A stretch of DNA of 10,968 bases from Pelagophyceae sp. CCMP2097. Lineage: Eukaryota > Sar > Pelagophyceae. Under the pieces are notes generated by a model. It was not told where the DNA came from and ran no database searches. It saw only the letters and a list, made by a program, of their open reading frames with translations. The translations under genes were made by a program, and so were the position numbers. Below, one piece after another: positions 7,844-10,968 of the stretch (position 1 is the first letter of the stretch; every line of letters starts with the position of its first letter). The DNA is taken from the NCBI GenBank assembly GCA_026770575.1, contig MU657822.1, positions 11,263 through 22,230 on the forward strand, written 5' to 3'.

Positions 7844-7883
7844 CTAGGTTGACAACCAGCCGGCGCGCGCTAGGTTGACAACC
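7844..7883 (+). repeat. 14-bp direct repeat, period 26 bp
   Basis: CTAGGTTGACAACC occurs at 7844-7857 and again at 7870-7883. Confidence 0.9.
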
Positions 7884-7989
7884 GCTTTTCTGCCCCACCC
7901 TCCACTGCTGTCGCACCCTTTTCTTTTGTGAATTCTAGGCTCGTGGGCGGCGCTCCAGCGCTGTTCCTCCTTCAAGCCCATAATCCACC

Positions 7990-8064
7990 CGCCAACGGAC
8001 CGCAGAGTCCAACGGACAGATACGCTGCGCTCCTCCGTCCGTTGACTTCCGCGGTCCGTTGGCG
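7990..8064. repeat. 75-bp foldback (stem arms 7990-8019 and 8035-8064)
   Basis: The outer 14 bp are perfectly complementary (CGCCAACGGACCGC and GCGGTCCGTTGGCG). Inside, AGTCCAACGGACAG pairs nearly perfectly with CCGTCCGTTGACTT. The loop is about 15 nt (8020-8034). Each arm repeats the CAACGGAC motif twice. It could be a foldback element, a structured RNA stem or paired binding sites. Confidence 0.85.
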
Positions 8065-8183
8065 CGACCTTTCTCCACTCTGAGTGGACAGCACCCGTGG
8101 GGTTCTGTAAGCGAAGCACGTTTTCTTGCAACGCCATCCCGCGCTTTCGCTGAGGGATTTTTGCTTCGCTTGTTCGCCTTGTT

Positions 8184-8246
8184 GAGGACCCGAAGGGTCC
8201 TCGCCGTTTATTCAATGTCAGTTTACGGCAAGGGCCCTTCGGGTCC
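8184..8246. repeat. GGACCC hairpin with a second inverted copy
   Basis: GAGGACCC-GAA-GGGTCCTC (8184-8202) is a perfect 8-bp stem. The 12-mer GGACCCGAAGGG inside it recurs in reverse complement at 8235-8246, so the two sites can also pair with each other. Confidence 0.75.
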
Positions 8247-8275
8247 TTTGATTGAAGGATTACCAGGGGCAATTA

Positions 8276-8311
8276 TGTCTGTCTGTCTGTCTGTCCGTCT
8301 GTTTGTCCGTC
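8276..8311 (+). repeat. (TGTC)n microsatellite
   Basis: Five perfect TGTC units (8276-8295) are followed by four variant units (CGTC, TGTT, TGTC, CGTC) up to 8311. Confidence 0.95.
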
Positions 8312-8830
8312 GCCGGGTCCATCCGTGTGGTTCCACCTTTGGGAAGAAAAGGGCAGCAACTCGGCCGATTTAGCGACTGGTGGTTGATGCGATTGCTAAA
8401 ATTGGGAGTTGAGGTCGAGCAGGAGCCTCATTGGAATCATCATACAAGGGGGGTTCAACATGAAACGGATTCCACTCAGATACAAATTTCTCGGGCTAAA
8501 AACGAGGTATGGGGCCACTTATGGTCGCTGCGTCGCGGGCTGGTGGCGGCGCGGTCCCCGACGAAGGAAGTTTGTTTACGGGCTCGATCCGCCGACCGTG
8601 AAGCCGCTTTCAAGAATAAAACGGTGTAAAACTTGACACCATTTCCGCGAAATTGCGGATTTGCATGGGCGTTTTAAGTGAAATGGAGCCCATAACTTGC
8701 AAAATGGAGCCCATAGCCTAAATTTTGGGTGAAATCCCGCACCTCCATGGGCCACCAGGCCGGACTCAGGCGACGCCAGGGTGTAGAGCCGACCCCAATG
8801 AAGCGGCATGGAGGGTGATCTCAGACGAAG
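8312..8830. other. Stretch without a convincing gene
   Basis: Frames of 75-125 codons overlap here with no recognisable domain; the longest (8252-8629) starts in the microsatellite and looks accidental. Within it, AAATGGAGCCCATA occurs twice. Confidence 0.4.
8681..8715 (+). repeat. 14-bp direct repeat, period 21 bp
   Basis: AAATGGAGCCCATA is found at 8681-8694 and at 8702-8715. Confidence 0.9.
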
Positions 8831-8833
8831 ACA

Positions 8834-9061
8834 ATGGAGAACCACCTCAAACCAGCTTTTGGCGACGCTATAATCGAGATTGCGCGCGAAATACGCGAAA
8901 AACGGGAGAGATCACCTTCCAGCCCGACACCTTGGGACGAGCCGGACATGTCCAGCCACTCAAAGTCTCATCAAACGTGCTGTGGAGGTGCGGAAATGAG
9001 CGGCATTTTCATGTTGAACCCCCCTTGTAGAAGAAGTTTTTGGTCACAGGTTCGAATCTAG
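8834..9061 (+). CDS. Possible small protein, 75 residues, unknown
   Basis: ATG 8834 opens a frame beginning with a plausible charged helix (AFGDAIIEIAREIREKRER, about residues 9-27), followed by a Ser/Pro-rich stretch and a Cys pair (TCCGGAEMSG). A competing frame from 8725 covers the same bases, no family is recognised, and the stop lies inside the T-arm-like repeat. It may be a fragment of a larger broken gene or an accident of base composition. Confidence 0.2.
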   Translation: MENHLKPAFGDAIIEIAREIREKRERSPSSPTPWDEPDMSSHSKSHQTCCGGAEMSGIFMLNPPCRRSFWSQVRI

Positions 9062-9167
9062 TCGGCCGCAAAAAAAAGAAAAATAAATAGCTCAATATAT
9101 AAGAAGTTTTTGGTCACAGGTTCGAATCTGGTCGGCCGCAAAAAAAAGAAAAAATAAATAGCTCAAT
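9031..9167 (+). repeat. Two tandem copies of a T-arm-like, A-rich module (possible tRNA-derived SINE tail)
   Basis: Units at 9031-9096 and 9101-9167 (period 70 bp) differ only by one substitution and one extra A. Each has TTTTTGGTCACAGG, then GGTTCGAATCT, close to the RNA polymerase III B-box and tRNA T-loop, then GTCGGCCGC and an A-rich tail ending AAATAGCTCAAT. A simple A/T-rich tail follows to about 9195. No A-box or full cloverleaf fits: the T-stem has a mismatch and only weak partial pairing is found upstream, so this is not an intact tRNA. Confidence 0.7.
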
Positions 9168-9359
9168 AAGAAATAAAATAATAAAAATAAAGATAAGGAG
9201 GATTTGAAAGTTCAGCGATTAGCTAAATAATTTCAATTATTTACGTGGGCATTGCAATGGGATTTGGCTGTATCCTTCGGGTCCTCCGTGTGCCTCCGGC
9301 GCGCTCTTGTAATAAGTCATCGCCAACTTTGCGTCGCAGTGTATGAACGAACTTCGGGC
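9168..9359. other. A/T-rich tail and leader of the following gene
   Basis: A simple AATAAA-like tail reaches about 9195. A 9-bp inverted repeat, TAAATAATT / AATTATTTA (9224-9232 and 9235-9243), marks the switch back to GC-rich DNA. I see no defined promoter before the ATG at 9360. Confidence 0.4.
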
Positions 9360-9847
9360 ATGTCGGCCGCGACCAAGGAGTGGTGGAACCACGGCCACAG
9401 CGACGCCCTGCCTATTGGTGCGAAGCGGGCTCGTACGCGAAACCCCCGGTACGCCCCCGAGGCACCCGAGACGCCGGTGCAGAAGCCCACGCCGCGGCGT
9501 CGCAACGAGCAGCCCAAGACTCTGCCTCAGCCCGCGGTCCTCAGCCTGACCAAGGCGCACTGGCGCTGCCCCGAGCAGTCTCCGCGTCGACGCCGCCTTT
9601 GAGCCTGCCTCTTCCAGAGGCGGTCTACAAATCGTGGCGTGAGAACAACCCGAGCTCTGCGGGCCTCGCAGAGTCGGACCTCATCGCGCGCTTCTCCGAC
9701 GTCCAGCACGTGGACCCGGCGGCGCGCGCCCACCAAGACGCCTTTTTGTACCTCGACCGCATCGTCGGCACGCAGCTGCGCTGGTTTCAGACCACCTTTA
9801 GCCGCCAATTCCTGAAGAAGTTCGCTGCTGCGGTCGGCTTTAACAAG

Positions 9848-9989
9848 GTGAGCTTGGGAGTGGCTGCTCGCTTAGCTGCCTGGGGAGCGAGGCATGCCCA
9901 GAGTGGCCGCGCTCGGTGAGGCCTGCGGCGGCGGATGAATGGAGAATTCCAAAACGCATTGACCTGTCACCCAACATCCCCCATCACAG
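9848..9989 (+). other. Intron in the unidentified gene (142 nt)
   Basis: AACAAG|GTGAGC at the donor and CCCCCATCACAG|GTG at the acceptor give a canonical phase-0 GT-AG intron. The protein text on each side is coherent, whereas the unspliced frame soon stops (9919). Confidence 0.7.
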
Positions 9990-10857
9990 GTGAACCAGAA
10001 CACGCTTCTCGTGAACCAGAAGATCGTGGACATCTCGAATATCGCGCCGGAGTCTTTCCAAGCGCTATTCTTGTCGAAGCTGCCCCCGGCTGTCGCGGTG
10101 GGCAAGGGTTACGTCTTCATTGTGCTTAGCGACGTCATCGAATTCCTCGTTGGGATGCCTGTCTTCTTCTTCCACGAAGCTTAAGACCGCGCCGGGCTCG
10201 TCTGTCCCATCGCGCTGATCACGGCGGGTCGGCAAAGACGGGCTCCACCTGTCGTCGACCCGTCGCTCTTTCTTCCGCTTCCTCCGCTCGCTTTTCCTGG
10301 CCCTGGCGCCCAAATCGACCTCGCGAGGCTCGGTCTGCAAGTCGGCGATGTGGACGTCGGCGAGATGAAAGAGGAAATCGACCAGTCTTTGGCGCACCGT
10401 GCGCTCCTCCTTTCTCGCGCCACGGACGGCAACTTTTTAGAGGTTCTCGTCACGAACCCGCACCACACGGAGCAGACGCTCGTCGGCAGCAGCCTCTACG
10501 TCATCCACGGCGTGAAAATCTTGGGGACTCGAGGATGGGTCCACAAGGATGCTCTAAACTTTGAGTATGCCACGCTCCCCAAGCTGAGCTACAACGTCAA
10601 GAACCAATCCCTCGCCTTCCGCTTCCGCCCTCGGATATTCGACGGCACTTCTAATAAAGAGCTCCTGTGATCCACTTGCGGCCACGATCCATTGCGTGTA
10701 CATCAAGTCTTGCAAGAAGCCCCCATGAAGCCATCAACCCGGGACCCGCAAGCGATACAGGACTTCCCACTGAGACATTCGCCTCGGTGCCGGTGCACCT
10801 TGCACGTGGCCCCGGGCGCGATGGCACGCGGCATGCGACGGAGCAAAGGCCGTGCAA

Positions 10858-10900
10858 GTGAGAATCGAATTTTTTATAATTGTTCGCTATCGTCCTGCAG
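10858..10900 (+). other. Possible short intron (43 nt)
   Basis: GCAA|GTGAGA at the donor, an AT-rich core and GTCCTGCAG at the acceptor suggest a tiny phase-1 intron in otherwise GC-rich coding text. The unspliced frame is also open, so this rests on splice-site look and base composition only. Confidence 0.3.
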
Positions 10901-10968
10901 TGCTGCACCTCCTGCCACGAGCCTCGGGTCCTGCTGCGCAAACGCCGGAGCGCGCCTCGAACGTGCGC

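Larger units (their letters stand above)
7547..8275. other. Gene-free, palindrome-rich region
   Basis: No convincing gene. It holds GCGAAGC-type palindromes (7719-7805), a 14-bp direct repeat, a long foldback (7990-8064), an inverted pair GCGAAGCA / TGCTTCGC (8111-8118, 8162-8169) and a GGACCC hairpin (8184-8202). It lies directly upstream of the hAT-like gene and may include that element's subterminal repeats. Confidence 0.5.
9360..10968 (+). pseudogene. Unidentified GC-rich gene with one good intron, two in-frame stops and one frame change; runs off the right edge
   Basis: ATG 9360 (context GGGCATGTC) opens a basic, Pro-rich N-terminus with a nuclear-signal-like GAKRARTRNPR; this frame stops at 9602. 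A second frame takes over between about 9545 and 9600 and gives LPLPEAVYKSWRENN, then FLYLDRIVGTQLRWFQTTF up to 9847. After the intron (9848-9989) the text resumes (LLVNQKIVDISNIAPESF). This frame stays open to 10968 except for TAA 10182-10184 and TGA 10668-10670. Text on both sides of the TGA looks coding (LYVIHGVKILGTRGWVHK before; CGH, then CRCTLH, after), and the Cys/His groups suggest a zinc-binding tail. AATAAA at 10653-10658, just before the TGA, could instead mark a true 3' end. I recognise no family. It may be a decayed gene, a gene with further unseen introns, or one affected by sequence errors. Confidence 0.4.

Noticed and set aside
8252..8629. 125-residue plus-strand open frame as a gene
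   Set aside because: It begins in the TGTC microsatellite and has no recognisable domain; overlapping frames are equally long.
9000..9069. Complete tRNA ending in GTCGGCCGC
   Set aside because: A 5-bp acceptor-like pairing exists, but there is no A-box or D-arm, the anticodon stem is poor, and the second tandem copy lacks the 5' half.
9537..9578. Short GT-AG segment as the cause of the frame change in the unidentified gene
   Set aside because: It is 42 nt, a multiple of three, so its removal would not change frame; a 32-nt alternative (9499-9530) is implausibly short.

Overview
The window looks like nuclear DNA of a eukaryotic microbe, most likely a protist or alga. The GC-rich part carries candidate GT-AG introns of about 90 to 140 nt, transposon-like coding sequence, many hairpins and dispersed repeats, and A-rich modules with a tRNA T-arm-like box. 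I cannot name the species. Nothing points to bacterial operons, and I found no convincing tRNA, rRNA or CRISPR.

Positions 1-3183 are strongly AT-rich and hold three gene-like units on the minus strand, head to tail, separated by only 78 and 84 bp. Reading across frames recovers good protein text in all three, but each is broken by frameshifts or stops. The last unit (734 down to the left edge) has the N-terminal and middle features I associate with double-jelly-roll major capsid proteins of Polinton-like viruses and virophages, and it starts with a possible N-myristoylation signal (MGAGQS). The middle unit (1263-819) is a small basic protein. The first (3138-1342) is a protein of about 600 residues that I do not recognise. 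I read the block as an endogenous virus-like element, decayed or poorly base-called.

Positions 3191-3990 hold no gene. They contain AT-rich repeats: 10-bp and 17-bp tandem units, a roughly 150-bp spaced duplication and an imperfect 88-bp repeat. They lead into GC-rich DNA at about 3.8-4.0 kb. From 4.0 to 6.1 kb I find no convincing gene, only direct and inverted repeats, including a perfect 24-bp inverted pair 544 bp apart.

Positions 7546-6167 (minus) encode a hAT-like transposase fragment. Its single in-frame TGA lies inside a phase-0 candidate intron, and a second candidate intron brings the TTDSASN and CxxH motifs to family-like spacing. Positions 7.5-8.8 kb are non-coding and rich in palindromes, including a 75-bp foldback and a TGTC microsatellite. 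Positions 9031-9167 carry two tandem copies of a T-arm-like, A-rich module, perhaps a SINE tail. From 9360 to the right edge a plus-strand gene of unknown family has one good intron (9848-9989), two in-frame stops, one apparent frameshift and Cys/His clusters near its end.

Taken together, this is accessory DNA: a virus-like insertion beside transposon remnants and one unidentified, possibly mobile or broken gene.
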